A DNA stretch of 64,000 nt from Tetracentron sinense (lineage: Eukaryota; Streptophyta; Magnoliopsida; Trochodendrales; Trochodendraceae): NCBI GenBank assembly GCA_015143295.1, contig CM026567.1, positions 15,270,416 to 15,334,415 of the forward strand. The letters run 5' to 3'. The notes under the pieces are model-generated. The model was not told where the DNA came from and made no database searches. It worked only from the letters and a program-made list of their open reading frames with translations. Numbering within the stretch: position 1 is the stretch's first letter; each line of letters begins with the position of its first letter. The position numbers were made by a program, and so were the translations under genes. Of the stretch, positions 35,650 to 46,100 are shown one piece after another.

Positions 35650-36390
35650 CTATAATTGTCCTTAATCTACTTCAGGCCATCCTTTTCTTTTTTATCTATT
35701 TGCTGAATATACAGGGAAGTGATTTTTCTTGGTTTTTGATGGCGCGTTTTGAGTCTTTTGACCGAACCCTCTGTGGTTGACGCGATGAGACCCACGTGGC
35801 TGTGCATCTATGGCCAAATGGTGTCAAAAGAGGATTACCAGTTCAACTAGGGCTCAATTCTAGTGATTTCTAATTTTGGAAACAAATCAATTCTCAAATT
35901 CCTAAATCTCAGAATGGGTTTTCTGATGAGAACCCATTTTGAAGAACAAGTACCACATAATAGTGTTTTGATGAGAAACATTCAAAATCATTGTAGACTA
36001 GTGATGATGGAGTGGGTTGGATGTGAAGGTATTGGCATGGGGGCGGGGTGGCAATGGTGGCCTGAGGTGGGGGTGGTAGTGAGGGTAGAGGTGGTGGTAG
36101 TAAGGGTAGAAGTGGTGGTGGCAATGGAGCTGTTTGGCATTACTCGGGGAGGGAATAGAAAATTGGAAATGCGGTTTGTATGCATTTTTAGAACAAAACG
36201 ATTCTTACAAAAGTTGTGCTTTTGGAAAGCGATTATGTCTTACTTTGATGATTAGAAGTCCAATTAGTGCTCAAAAAGCGATTGTGCCTTAGCTTGATGA
36301 TTAGCAGTCCAATTAGTGAGTTGAAGGGCGATTACTTGCGACTAATAGTTTGGACCGTGACCTAAAAGGTGATGGCTCCTTATAACATGT
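35650..36390. repeat. Copy 1 of a ~2-kb-offset tandem duplication
   Basis: CTTAATCTACTTCAGGCCAT at 35661 matches 37708. Similarity continues through GATGAGAC(C/A)CACGTGGCT to GATGGCTCCTTATA near 36370 and 39640. A GTGGTGGTAGT-type purine repeat (36030-36125) produces spurious open frames. Confidence 0.75.
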
Positions 36391-37689
36391 ATAAGCACCT
36401 CATTTTTCACTCCTATAGGGCCTACATGACCTCCTGTGACCTACCAGAGAATCCCAACATGGTGACCAAAGTTCTATTGACTTTTGTCAAAGTGATCAAA
36501 TTGCCCCTAAGTTAAAATTTTATCAAAATACCCCTGTCCTATTCACAATATCAATTTTATCATATCTTTACCAAAAAAATATTTGTTATGATAAAATTTG
36601 GTTTGTTGTAGACTAAAAAAGCTTTCAAAGATGGAGATTTGATTTTAGGCCGGGTGACATATATGTCACTCTAGTACTTAACCTTAAAAATTAGAGTAGT
36701 TTTAAACGACAAATCTCTTTAATTTGGCCAAAACCAGTTTAAAATAATTGCTAAAGTCTCGAAAGGGTTGTTTGGATTCAAAAAGAAAAACATCGAAAAC
36801 AATTTTTAAAAGGCTCAGTGAAAAGATGGCGATAGTTATTCTACTGCCAATCTGCTTTTGCCTAATAAACCCCTCTACCGGCACTTACTTTACGCTAGGA
36901 GCATATTCCCCTATATTTTCAGTTGGTGCTTCCCCTATATTTGCAGTTGGCGGTAGAGTATCCACCAACAACCGCAAATAGAAATTTCCAAAATTCGAAT
37001 CCTTCAAACCTGATTTAGAACCTTCCCTTTTCGGCACTTGAAATACCTATAAAAATCTCTCTTTGGGTCCGAATTTTAGACTTTCAACTCTCATAACTTC
37101 AAAAAAATTTTTTTTTTGAGGAAAATTATCTTACTAATTGGATGATTCAAGTAGAGAACTCTCTCATTTTCCTCTCCTTATTCTCCTACTCAACTCAAAT
37201 CAAGGAGTTGAGATATATTGCGAATTACATTATATCACACTGCAGCGGTCATAGGATTAATTTGTAGCAACATCGATGTGAGTGAACCCTTATATCTTTT
37301 CTCTCTCTCCATACTCTATCTCTATTTGCTCTATTTTATCTCTTTTATTATGATTTATGCATGAGGAGAATTTGTTATGAGAAGTTTGGAATGGTTTTGA
37401 AGTGCTTATTTTCATGTGTCATGACATACTTTAGGTTATTGTTTAATCTATGGTCTAAGGTCACATTATTCTTCTAACTTCAATAATGGGAGCAAATCTG
37501 ATAGGAATCACTTTAAATTTGGTCCCTAGTCCTGATTTAAGCCAGAGATCAGATCTGGCCACAGTAATTTCCCATTAGGCCTGTGTCCATTGTTGATCGT
37601 GCCTCGGTATGCATGCTAACTTTATATTATGTGATTGACTCCCTATCAAATTTTGATTTGCATGAAATTTGTAGGTGGCAATAACATTT
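36391..37689. other. Spacer between the tandem copies
   Basis: No gene was recognised. The stretch includes lone motifs such as TCCCCTATATTTTCAGTTGG / TCCCCTATATTTGCAGTTGG repeated at 36907 and 36933. Confidence 0.4.
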
Positions 37690-39650
37690 AAAAATCTATA
37701 ATTTTTCTTAATCTACTTCAGGCCATCCTTTTTTCTTTTTTCTCTGTTAGCTCAAAATATAGGGTAGTAATTTTCTTGGTTGTCAATGGCACATTTTGAC
37801 CCAATCCTATGTGGGTTGACATGATGAGACACACGTGGCTATGCGTCAATGGTCAAATTACACTCGTATCCAGAGACTCTATAATAGATTCTGAAACTAA
37901 AGGTTGCCTAGAGTCTAGATCCTCTTTGGCAGAAGCCAGAAAGAATGTCTCTGGTAGAAGCCAGAGAGAGCGTCTTTGGCTTTCACCAAAGAATGACTAT
38001 TATTTTTGAATTTTGTATTCTAAAAACTAAGGGTAGAAGTATCAACTCTAGGGGTTAAAGCTTTTTAGCCACAGTTAAAAGAACACGTGTTGAGTTGTGC
38101 AAAAGTGCCAGAGAGGATGTCTCTGGCTAATGGCTATAGCTAGAGACGATCCTAAATCAGGCGCCTATGGCAGAAGGTGCCTTAATGATTATCATTCTAA
38201 TTGGGGCCTATTTGGCATCAGTTCTAGTGACTCTCTAATTCTAGAAATGAATCAATTCTCCAATTCCTAAATCTTAGAATGGGTTTTCTAATGAGAAGGG
38301 TGGTGCTAGATGCACCCCAATAGTTGATAACTACACCCTATTATTAAATATTATTGAATGCACACCATTAATTTCATAAAATTACATGCACACACCAAAA
38401 ATATAAAAAGTATCTATAAATTTCATAACTACAATTATAATGGAAACTAGATACAAAATAAGAGGTGTCGATAAAAAAGATTTGAACATATTATTCTTTC
38501 TTTTTTGTAAGTGCATTATCAAGTAATAGGGCTAAAGTGAACGTAATATTGTACTTAAAGACTATGAGAGAAAAGTATAGCATACATAAAGAAAAGTGAA
38601 AAAGAAAAGTGAAAGTTGTTATTTGGATTGTACATAGAAAGATTGTTAGAATTATTTTACACACTGCTTTAAATGGATATCATTAGCTCTGTAACTCCCA
38701 CCACCTCTATCTCTCTAGAAGTAAGGAAAAGTTGAAAAAATTAAAACTAATCCTTTGAAGCATAGATAGAAAGAGTACTCACAAATGACCTTTCTTTGTT
38801 AACTCAAAATCAATCTCAAAGAGAAGTGCAAAATGGAGAAGGAGACATAGATTAATGTAAGTCTTGAGGTTGGGGTGACTTGTTCACTATGTACTCTTCT
38901 TTGAGTTTCTGAGGGCAAGGTGTGTTGAATGGAGAAGGAGCCGGAGAATGGAAGGAGCAGGAGATTAGAAAAGAAAAGACGTGAGGCTTTCCTGCCAAAA
39001 TTGAGAAGGGATTAGGTGGGGTGCGGCTATTAAAGAAGCGGAAAAATGAAAATAAGAAAATTATAAATGGGATGTAGTCATCAAATATTGAAGAACATTT
39101 GGGGTGCCGATGAGAACCCGTTTGAAAAAATTCAGTCAAAACCCATTTTGAAGAACATAAATCATGGTTCGATGAGAAAAATTCAGGATCATCATAGACC
39201 AGTGAGGATGGGGTTTGGTGGATGTGAAGATGTGGGCATGGGGATTGGTGGCATGAGTTGGCGGTGGTGGGGAGTGGTCGTAATGGAGGTAGTGGTGTGG
39301 GAGTTGTGGTGGAGGTGGTGGTAGTGGCAATGGAGTTGTTTGACATTACTATTGGGGAGTGAGTTTTATTCACTGGGAATAGAAAATCGAAACGCCGTTG
39401 GGATGCTGAGCTGAATGATTCCGATAAAAGTTGGGCTTCTGGAAAGCTATTGTCTTACTTTGATGATTAAAAGTCCAATTTGTGCTTGAAAAGTGATGGC
39501 GTCTTATCTTGATGATTAGCAGTCCAATTAGTGACTCAAATGTGATTGCGTCTTACCTTGATGATTATTACTTATTAGTCCTGTTAGTGGCTCAAAAGGC
39601 AAATACGTGCAGATGTTTGGACAGTAACCTAAAAGGCGATGGCTCCTTAT
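37690..39650. repeat. Copy 2 of the tandem duplication, with an insertion
   Basis: Colinear with 35650-36390 but expanded by the element at 38298-39107 and by extra sequence near 37870-38160. The GTGGTGG low-complexity tract at 39240-39335 corresponds to 36030-36125. A GAGACGTCTCTGGC-like degenerate repeat (CTCTGG/CTTTGGC) lies at 37925-38140. Confidence 0.7.
38298..39107. mobile_element. Terminal-inverted-repeat DNA element inserted in copy 2
   Basis: Absent from the equivalent site in copy 1 (35920). The ends are imperfect inverted repeats: left GATGCACCCCAA, then GATAACTACACCCTATT; right end complement GGCACCCCAAATG, then GATGACTACATCCCATT. ATGAGAA is repeated on both sides (38291-38297 and 39109-39116), suggesting a 7-9 bp target duplication. 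No transposase was recognised in about 810 bp. Confidence 0.6.
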
Positions 39651-39769
39651 ACCATGGTTACAGGGATCCATAATCCCAGCCATAGTAGTTCTGTGGGTCC
39701 TTCCATCCTTTCAAATTATATTTTTTGGGTGAATGAAAGGGATCGTGGTTTGAGGGGAAAGATAGAGGG

Positions 39770-40213
39770 TTAGTGATCAAGGTTGGTGCCATCACGCCTC
39801 ATCATGGTACATGTCATGGCGCCACCTTCATCAGCACACTTGGACAATATCGCTAGCATGGTCGCTGCATACACCTAGGGTAGCGGTGTGGAAAATTTGT
39901 CATTTAAAGCAGATGTGGAACATGAATTAATAATGGACCATTGTCAAACCACTCCGGATAACATCTCACGTACTTAACTACGCACTCTCGATCGTTACGG
40001 AAGGTACCTAGTGTCATGCTCCCTGGGGTCCTATTTAAAGGATAGACATACTCATTGATAAGATACCACAACAACATTAGACTCTACCTCAGTGATCTCT
40101 TCTCCAAATGTGCTCATTTCTCCCTTATTTAAGTTTAGGTTGATTATGCAACCCAGCTCATCATTGTTCTTGTCCACTTACTTAGCTGATTTAGTTGGTT
40201 ACTCCTGTTACAT
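39770..40213 (+). mobile_element. LTR 3' portion of a Tat/Ogre-like gypsy element
   Basis: The stretch contains a GC-richer leader with GTTACGGAAGGTACCTAGTG and a TATA-like CTATTTAAAGG (near 40030), and ends CCTGTTACA at 40213. It is followed at once by TTTGGTGACTCTGTTGGGGA, a slightly altered form of the TTGGCGACTCTGCTGGGGA primer site of Tat/Ogre gypsy elements. The left edge is not determined. Confidence 0.55.
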
Positions 40214-40236
40214 TTGGTGACTCTGTTGGGGAGGTG
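40214..40236 (+). promoter_or_regulatory. Primer-binding site, Tat/Ogre type
   Basis: TGGTGACTCTGTTGGGGA differs at two positions from the familiar TGGCGACTCTGCTGGGGA used by Tat/Ogre elements. It lies directly after the LTR end CCTGTTACA. Confidence 0.6.
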
Positions 40237-40329
40237 TTAACATTTATGGAGATCTATAGCTTCTAATAAATGGCACTCTAGCTCACTTCACCACCAAAAA
40301 TATTAATAACATTTTTTACTTTCCTTAAA

Positions 40330-40890
40330 TACAATAGGAAGGAAATGTTGGGACCACATTAGGGAGTTTATTGATGCTCTTGACATGTATGCTGCCAACC
40401 ATGAACTCCGCCTCTAGGAAATTTCAAAATCTTTTTTAGAGCAGTACAACGACCATTTGTTAGTGTTAACGAGATGATTAAACTGAGAGGAACAGAAGAC
40501 ATCAGAGGGACTCGCTGATGACGTCTGACGCTATGTGACCACATTCAAATGCCGGGATCCTATTATTATAGAAGATCTAGTTCAGACTATCAACAGGATG
40601 CTAAAGGAATTTTAGTTTCATCTTGAGAGCCTTGAGATAGTGAATCGCTCACAGCTCCATAAGCCACTCAGCAAAACAGTTAGTCTGTGGTTAGAGCAAG
40701 TGAACAAATATAGCGATGTGAGACCAAAGGAAATAGGGCGCAAGTTTGAGCCACTGCAACCACTGCCTCAAAGTGCCCATCCAAGTCTACTTCTAAGAAG
40801 TACAAATTGGAAGGTGGCCCAAAGGTCATGCTGCCCCAATTGGCGTGTCCCAAAGGTCAATCAGATCAAATCTAGTTCGGACTAAGCTAT
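40330..40890 (+). pseudogene. Degraded gag-like sequence of the same gypsy element
   Basis: Read through several stops, the frame gives ADDV-RYVTTFKCRDPIIIED and then LVQTINRMLKEF, followed by an open stretch MNRSQLHKPLSKTV (40640-40885). The position after the primer site and the helical composition fit gypsy gag, but no zinc knuckle is visible. It is non-functional. Confidence 0.4.
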
Positions 40891-40899
40891 ATAATCCAA

Positions 40900-42330
40900 C
40901 TTTATGTTGTATCCTATTTTCAAAAAAGAAAGAAAGAAAAAAGATCGGAAATTAAAGATCCACAAATTCAAACATTTTGGATTACTAAATTTATACGTCG
41001 TAATTTCTCAATGAAAAAATGTGGGCAAGGTTTCTATGTTTCAAGATTACTCCATTTCTCATTTTTTTTTATCACTTGCTTAAGGATAAATTTACCATGC
41101 ATAGGATGAGCAGCAATTGTGAAATGGGGCGGATTTGTTTTAGTACGACTTACATGTTCAAGTAATCTCTTTGTTCTTTTTATGAAAACGAATATCTTTT
41201 TATTTTCTTGAAACTTTTGTGTATATGTTAACTTATATGCCTTACCGATTAACTACTTGTATACTTTGTAAATGATTCCTATTTGTTCTAACTACTAACT
41301 ATTATCACTGACAGTGATTGTAATGAAACTTGATGAGCAGATCAACAATGCCAGTAATAATACAATTAAAAAAGATGGGTTTTAACACTTCCCCTGCAGC
41401 TAGTGAATCAATGCCAACCATCCCAAATTTTTCGGGTTTCTTTTTTGATAGGTTAATCATCATAGTTTGATATGATCATTCAATCTACTTTAGTATATTT
41501 TGTTACACTTAGAAAGCTGGGTTTGATGTGCTTCATTACACATGTGTACTGTACCTTTTTCATATGTTTTTTTTTTCATAATGCCCCTTTGTATTTTAGT
41601 GGGTACAAAGGGGCCCCTAACTTCAGCTTTACCTCTGTGGCCCTGTATCCATTGTCCACGTTAGCAAACTGTTAAGGCTACATTGGGAAAGTCTCTTTTC
41701 ACCTAAAAGCAAAATCTTTGTATGAGAAAGGTTGAATGTCACCCTTATTTGCTCCTTCTATCATGCGTGAGTTGAGGCGAACTCCAATCTTTCCTCAATC
41801 ACTCATTCCCCCTCCCTTGTGATTTAGGGCAAACCGTTCCCTTCCTCCATTTTCTCATTGGCTTTCTTGTACATTCTTAGTCCTTCAAGACGTATTTTAC
41901 ACTGGTTGAGGTGGGGTTCATAAAAGAATTTCAATGTCAAAGCCCATTTATACGCAAAAATAATTTCATTTAATTCAATATTCTTTCTAGTTTTTTAATG
42001 GATATGATTTTAATGCTGTTACGAAACTAAAAGAAGCTCAACTTCACCATTTACAGTTGAAAATGGAGTTTGTGAAGAGATGGAGAGAGAAAACCAACGA
42101 AGATCATGAAAATTGTCATTTACAGTCAAAATCGGCAATCAATCCCTAAAATCAGCTATCAGTTTCTAAGAAACGGCGATCCAATGCTAAAAATTACAGA
42201 TCACCAACTATTAGGGCTGGATCACCCAATTTTAGGCAATCGATTGCCAAGTTTTAGCACTGGGTTGCCCTTTTTATTGGTTGATCATGTATTTAGATTT
42301 TAGACTGTAAATAAAAAAACATGAGACCCC
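40900..42330. other. Upstream region of the plus-strand host gene, unassigned
   Basis: No repeats or proteins were recognised. At 42105-42260 there is a loose series of CAATC / ATCAGC motifs. The interval may hold upstream exons or promoter of the gene that starts near 42964. Confidence 0.35.
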
Positions 42331-42331
42331 A

Positions 42332-42369
42332 CACGTGTGGCTTTTCCCATGCATGTAGGGCTATATAAG
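42332..42369 (+). promoter_or_regulatory. Candidate promoter: G-box and TATA box
   Basis: ACACGTGTGG carries a G-box core CACGTG at 42332-42337, and TATATAAG follows at 42362-42369, a normal plant arrangement. The first exon of the plus-strand gene is about 600 bases further on, so an untranslated leader exon would be required. It could instead be a relic LTR promoter. Confidence 0.35.
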
Positions 42370-42963
42370 CAAAGTTGAAAAGTCACAGCCCCTTTATACC
42401 TTCCAAGATACATTAGGACCATTTTCAGAAAAATCGCTTCTCATGTTTATCAACTTCAGTTGCTGCAACTGTTATTTCTATGTATTGAACCTCAAAGCCT
42501 AATTAAATTGAAGTCCTATATCTCTCCTGCAAATATGTCTGAACACATACATACATACCATATCCTATTCAAATATATTAGCAATTTTGCACCCTGATCC
42601 TCTGCATCAATGACAGAAAGAAACACTTCATTCTAAATACATGATTTAATTTTTTGCGTCAGCCTCTGATAAGTATCCTAAAATCCATCTACCATATATA
42701 AACTCTAGAGAGCTTAGGATGAATCAAGATCCATGTATGACACATGTACTAGCACTTTGACCCAGAATTTCATTGTTAGCGTTCCTTACTCTTCCAAGGG
42801 AGGCACTGAGGGGTCTCTACTCTCTACTCCCCTCTTAAGGCAAGTTGGAGAAGTGACAAAAATCATTTTTGGCCCCACACACTTTTGCATGTGTGCAATG
42901 GCTATACACCATGTATAATACATACACTCAATATCTCTAGTAATTCTTTAGATATGCATATAC

Positions 42964-43137
42964 ATGTCGTTTATATTCATTACAGTTTCCACTTTTAATA
43001 AGGATGTTGTCCTCAACAATGCAGCTCAATACCTAAAATCTACGACAATGCTTACTTTATTACTTGTGCTAACTGTATGTTCGGCTATCCCCATTCTGCC
43101 TTGTCGGGTCGAACATGGAGAAAATGTGGAGGAGAAG
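42964..43137 (+). other. Exon 1 of the membrane-protein gene
   Basis: Encodes 58 residues from MSFIFITVSTFNKDVVLNNA to HGENVEEK. The donor is GAGAAG|GTATGA. The hydrophobic segment spans about residues 29-47. Confidence 0.6.
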
Positions 43138-46100
43138 GTATGAGTTTTCTCATTTGAGGATCTTGTTTGAAAGAGTTTTTTTCTCAGTCACAATCTTTCT
43201 TTTCTGAATTTCTTCTTCCAAACTAAGATATGGAAAATTTTGTTTTGCTTATAATAGGGTTTGGAAAACAATGCCAAGAATACTCCAAATGAGGAAATCC
43301 AAATAGACATTCCCAATCCAGTTTCTCTATGTGTTCGTTCACCATGTGTCACTCGACAAGTAATGGATACAAATACTTCCTTGAATGGACTGTCTGGAAT
43401 TTTGATGGATGAGGTTGATTACTGATATACGTCTCTTTTGGTTCCATACTTCTATTTGCAGTAAGGTTTAATTGGTAATATGTGTAATTCTGAAAAGATT
43501 CTGAATTTCATTATGACAGAAGGTGGTATCCAATAACAATAGTACTTCTACAGACCAAACAGAAATAGATACACGAGAAACTGCCATTCTACTTCATAAA
43601 ACACCAAATGAGAGTCAGGATTCCGCAGCTAATAATTTTCAGACTGGGCTTATTCGGGAGTCGATGGAAGAGGTACACTAATTTTCTTATTTTCAGAATT
43701 GACATAATACCATACACTCATTTAGGGGAGAAGAACATGAACCCCAAAACCATTTCTTATTGAAATGAGAAATCACTTCAATGTAGACCCACTCTCATTT
43801 ACTTCACAATGTCTGTCGCGACCCAAAACCCCACCTTAGCCAATATGGGACTTTGGATCGTAACATTTCTTAAAACTGTTCAATTCCATGGCATGAAAGG
43901 CAAAACTAACATAATCTCCAAATTGATAATTATAAAATTCGACATAAAAATCCAAACCATTTTGCACAAGTATATGCTCAAAGTAACAATATCCACCAAA
44001 GACATAAAAGGTCTAACCTGGTAGAACTCTAAGCAACATCAACCCCAATTGAAAATATGCCAAGAGGTCTATAACAATTTTCCCAAGATATAACAACTAT
44101 CTAGTAATAAGGGAAATGATCTAGCTCTCTCGCCTCCTCGGATAAAGGATCGCCTTCTTCCTCAACATCGTAAGCCTCCTCTATCCAAGGTTCGGCAACA
44201 CCCTCCGGCTCTAAACTTGCCAAGACAATAGTCTGACTGAGTACAAAAGCACTCGGTGTATATACAATCCAACTAAACATCATAGTAAGCCTGCATTTAG
44301 TTAGTATCATGATTAATAGCATAATCACAGAATTCATTAATCAGGGTGCGTAGAAACATGTGAGCATAATACTTCATATCATCATCTTGACTCGTGGACT
44401 TGTGAGACTCTTAGACTTTTGGGATATCGATGCTTATGCAATCATACACTTATGAGTATCATATGATTTTTGAGGAGCTTTACCAGGTGCAAATTGGGAT
44501 CATGAGATCACACACTTATGCACATACACATGCTTTTGAGCAGTCCTACCAGCTTATGCAATTGGAATCATGTGATCATACTGTGAGCACGGATTTCGAT
44601 ACCCACTGTTGATTGATTAGAGCCTCCACTTATTAATTCAGAAGGGATAAGTCCCGGGGTTATGGATAAGGTCTTAGTCTGCATTAGAGTTCTAAGTAAG
44701 AGCTTCAATTAAGTCCTAGGGAAGGTGTTAGGCACCTTGGGACCCTCATTTTACAATGGTTACCTACTCCTTAGTTATAAGCCAACTTAATGTCAAATTT
44801 TATTTAAATGCCTAGTTTTTAGATTATACTAATCCAAGAAAGAAAAAGCTAACTAGGGTTGAACCCGGGTTGGGTTGCCTACGTACTCACATAGGGTGAG
44901 ATCAAACCGAGTGTAGTTCTGACACATGAGCTCGTGCCAAGGTTAGGGGAGTGTGTGTGTGCACCGGGGTGGCTAAGGGTCTAGCCTGGGGGCTAGGGGT
45001 GGTTGACCGAGTTGATCAAGTGCATGGTTTGGGCCCGGAGGCCAAGGATTAAGCCCGAAGGCTTGGGGTTGGGCCCAGAGGCCAAGAATTAAGCCCGTAG
45101 GCTTTGGGTTGAGTCCGGAAGCCAAGGATTAAGCCCGGAGGCTAGGGATTGGGCCCGGAGGCCAAGGGTTAGCCTGGTAGGCTAAGGGTTTAGTCCAGTA
45201 GACTAAGATTGGGCCTGGAGGCGAAGGTCTAGCCTGGTATGCTAAGGGTCTACTCCGATAGACTGAGGTTTGGCCTGGTAGGCCAAGGGTAAGCCCGGTA
45301 GGCTAAGAGTTGGGCCCGGTAGGCCAAGATTGGGTTCGGAGGCCAAAGGGGTGCTTAACCGGAGTTAGCGGATGGTCTAACCATGGTTGACTAGGTCCAA
45401 ATTCAGTTTTATGGTCCTTTTTCATTTGTTGGCAATCTCAGGGGTTTTTCCGGATTTTCCAAGGTTAAAAATGGTCTTAACCACGGTTAATGAATGAGTT
45501 AACCATGGTTAATCCATTTTACCATGCTTAGGAATGCTGTAGGGTATGGTTTTGGCCATTTCCTGCATTTCAGACTTTTTAGGAAATTTCTGGGATTTTC
45601 CCCCCAAGGTTAGAGGCTTTAACCATGGTTAGAAGCTAACCGGGGTTGAGTTAACCCCAGTTAATAGTCTGGGTAAATCTGGAATGGGCCCAGGGAGCTT
45701 GGCAAGGCCTAGAATGGCCTCCTACCAGGTCTGGGCCCTGCAAGACCCACTATTTGAGAGAAGACTGGGAATGACAGTAATTATTCTATCGCCATTCTCA
45801 ATGTTGCATAGAATGGGAATGACGGTTGAAAATAACTACCATCATTTTGTATGTTCCAAGAACAGTGGCTTTGTAGCCTGCAAGGGGGTCAGGGTTAAAC
45901 CTCAGGGGTCATGGACCCTTAGGGATGGTCAGGGGACTTCCCACAAGTCTGGAGTCCGTTGTGGACCCTGTGTTTGATCTAAAATGGGTCCATAGTAGGT
46001 CTGTCATCACTGTAACAAAATGATGGTAATTATTCTACCACCATTCTGGACAGCTTTTAGTTTTAGCCATTTAAGCACGGTTAAGCAACTAGGGTTAACT

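Noticed and set aside
35863-36255. 130-codon open frame and its counterpart at 39067-39324
   Set aside because: Both cross a GGTGGT low-complexity tract in a duplicated non-coding block, and their flanking frames differ.
38852-39373. 173-codon minus-strand open frame
   Set aside because: It spans the boundary between an inserted TIR element and a CCACCA-rich tract, so it cannot be an ancestral gene.
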